From NCBI GenBank assembly GCA_017631775.1, contig JAGBSQ010000116.1:1-6243 (forward strand): a stretch of DNA of 6,243 bases, given 5' to 3'. The DNA is from Clostridia bacterium (GTDB taxonomy: Bacteria > Bacillota_A > Clostridia > Oscillospirales > CAG-272). The notes beneath the pieces were generated by a model that saw nothing but the letters and a program-made list of their open reading frames with translations, was not told the DNA's origin and ran no database searches. This document shows, in pieces, positions 5,009 to 6,243 of the stretch. Positions within the stretch are counted from its first letter, which is position 1, and every line of letters starts with the position of its first letter. The translations under genes and the position numbers were made by a program.

Positions 5009-5036
5009 TTTATTTCAAAAAGAAATGTGATACAAT
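5008..5036 (+). promoter_or_regulatory. Promoter of the GPH symporter, weak -35
   Basis: TACAAT (5031-5036) with an extended -10 TGA at 5028-5030. At the right distance (17 bases) lies only TTTTAT (5008-5013), a poor -35. A weak -35 with a half-site directly next to it is what an activator-dependent promoter looks like. Expected start is near 5043, about 35 bases before ATG 5078. Confidence 0.6.
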
Positions 5037-5077
5037 AAAAACGTTACACAACAAAATTACTTTGGAGGAAAACAACA

Positions 5078-6243
5078 ATGGCAAGAAAACAAAAAACTGC
5101 CGGCGGTCTTACCACAAAGCATTGGCTTGGCTATATGTTTGGTGACTTTGGCGGCTGCATGACCTTTACCCTTATGGCAAGCATCTTTTCGATGTACTGC
5201 ACCAACGTTCTCGGAATCGACCCCGTGCTCATGGGTACTTTGACCCTTGTATGGACGATTTGGGATGCTATCAATGACCCTATGATGGGCGCTTTGATGG
5301 ACAAGGCATTTGCAAAACATCAAAACAAGAACGGCAAGTTCCGTCCTTGGATTCTCCGCGCAACTCCCCTTCTCGCAATCACCGCAATCGCATTGTGGAC
5401 AGTTCCCACCTTCTGCGACGGCATCGTTACTATCGTAGCACTGTTCTCCTTTAAGATCCTTTACGAAGCAGCTTACACCATGTTCAACATTCCCATGGGT
5501 TCTCTGCTTTCCGCAATGTCCAAAAACGACTCCGAGCGTGCATCCCTCTCCTCTTCCCGTGGCGTAGGTTCTATGTTCGGCAACATGATCCCCGGTATGG
5601 TTGGTCCCGTTATCATCGGTATTTGGGGCGACAGAGATTCCACCGGTTACATGATCACCGGTATCGTTTGCGCACTCATCGGCTTTGGCATTTGCTTGAT
5701 GCACTACTTCTGGACCGAAGAGCGCACCACCGTTACCGAAACCAAGGCAGATGATATCAAGTTTACCGATATCCTCACCGTTGTAAAAAAGAACAGACCC
5801 TTTGTAGCACTCTGCATTCACGGTATTTGCATTTGCACCATGCAATACCTTGTTTCCAACATCAGCCTCTACATGTACTCCGAGGTTTATCACGATGTTA
5901 CCTACCAAACCATCGGCACCGCTCTCTCCAGTCCCTTCATGATCGGTTCTATGGTTCTTGTTCCCTTTATTTGTAAGAAGCTCGGCCTTGAAAAGCTGAT
6001 CCGCTACTGCCTACTCATCGGCGGTGCAATCTGCGGCCTGCTCTTTGTTTTGCACGTTGTTACCGACGTACATCCCCTCGTTCACGGTGTTATTCTCGGT
6101 ATCGGTTCCGGTATGTCTATGGTATCCATTCAAATGCAATGGGGTCTTGTTGGTGAAGCAATCGACTACAACGAGTTTGCAACCGGCAAGAGAACCGAAG
6201 GCTCCATTTACGGTACCATTAACCTCTCCCGCCGTATCGGTCA
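5078..6243 (+). CDS. Glycoside-pentoside-hexuronide (GPH) cation symporter, 3' truncated by window edge
   Basis: 388 codons visible and still open at the right edge; family members are usually 450-500 residues, so most of the protein is present. It is an inner-membrane carrier of the MelB-like branch of the major facilitator superfamily, moving a sugar with Na+ or H+. Family marks: DAINDPMMG (63-71) followed by GKFRPW (86-91), IPMGSLLSAMSKNDSERASL (138-157), and GEAIDYNEFATGKRTEG (359-375), the well-known cytoplasmic signature. The acidic residues of the first motif correspond to the cation site region in MelB. Start fixed by GGAGG (5064-5068), 9 bases upstream. It is divergent from the AraC-type gene, which probably controls it. 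Partner catabolic genes such as a glycosidase would be expected just right of the window. Substrate (for example melibioside, glucuronide or xyloside) cannot be chosen. Confidence 0.93.
   Translation, partial: MARKQKTAGGLTTKHWLGYMFGDFGGCMTFTLMASIFSMYCTNVLGIDPVLMGTLTLVWTIWDAINDPMMGALMDKAFAKHQNKNGKFRPWILRATPLLAITAIALWTVPTFCDGIVTIVALFSFKILYEAAYTMFNIPMGSLLSAMSKNDSERASLSSSRGVGSMFGNMIPGMVGPVIIGIWGDRDSTGYMITGIVCALIGFGICLMHYFWTEERTTVTETKADDIKFTDILTVVKKNRPFVALCIHGICICTMQYLVSNISLYMYSEVYHDVTYQTIGTALSSPFMIGSMVLVPFICKKLGLEKLIRYCLLIGGAICGLLFVLHVVTDVHPLVHGVILGIGSGMSMVSIQMQWGLVGEAIDYNEFATGKRTEGSIYGTINLSRRIG

Noticed and set aside
5057..5908. 283-codon open frame on the minus strand opposite the GPH symporter
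   Set aside because: Low-complexity His/Gly/Cys/Asp-rich product created by the symporter's codon pattern; the + strand frame has clear family motifs.
1..6243. CRISPR array, tRNA or rRNA genes, insertion sequence with transposase
   Set aside because: No regularly spaced repeats, no tRNA cloverleaf or rRNA sequence, and no transposase or recombinase reading frame were seen on either strand.

Overview
The window looks like chromosomal DNA from a Bacillota genome, probably a gut-type Clostridia. Evidence: moderate GC, strong purine-rich ribosome binding sites, extended -10 sigma-A promoters, short U-tailed intrinsic terminators, and gene families typical of that group. This lineage call is an inference from style and gene content, not from a marker gene.

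Layout, left to right. (1) 1-593, +: the C-terminal part of a D-alanine--D-alanine ligase, entering from the left edge. (2) 594-910: a gene-free stretch with a perfect 34-nt palindrome, a second inverted repeat, and a minus-strand promoter that abuts a terminator-like hairpin. (3) about 911-1342, +: a free-standing, highly structured RNA with its own consensus promoter and a strong intrinsic terminator. It has a long closing stem around several hairpins, two possible pseudoknots, and two very short start-to-stop frames with ribosome binding sites. I could not assign it to a known class. (4) 1526-2323, +: a sugar phosphate isomerase/epimerase-like TIM-barrel protein with its own promoter and terminator. 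(5) 2364-2519, -: the surviving last 51 codons of a second AraC-type regulator, a pseudogene. (6) 2669-3940, +: an ion-transporter-superfamily (ArsB/NhaD/SLC13-like) permease. (7) 3973-4917, -: an intact AraC-type regulator converging on the permease through a shared terminator. (8) 5078 to the right edge, +: a glycoside-pentoside-hexuronide (GPH) cation symporter, divergent from the regulator and cut off by the window.

How the parts relate. The regulator and the GPH symporter form a classic divergent pair. Two TTGCAAT direct repeats exactly 21 bases apart lie between them, one covering the regulator's -35 and the other touching the symporter's poor -35. This suggests sugar-responsive activation of uptake with autoregulation. 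The isomerase-like protein may act on a related sugar but is separately transcribed. The intact regulator and its broken copy lie in the same orientation on both sides of the permease, which points to a past duplication and gives a substrate for deletion of the permease.

The most interesting object is the structured RNA at 911-1342.
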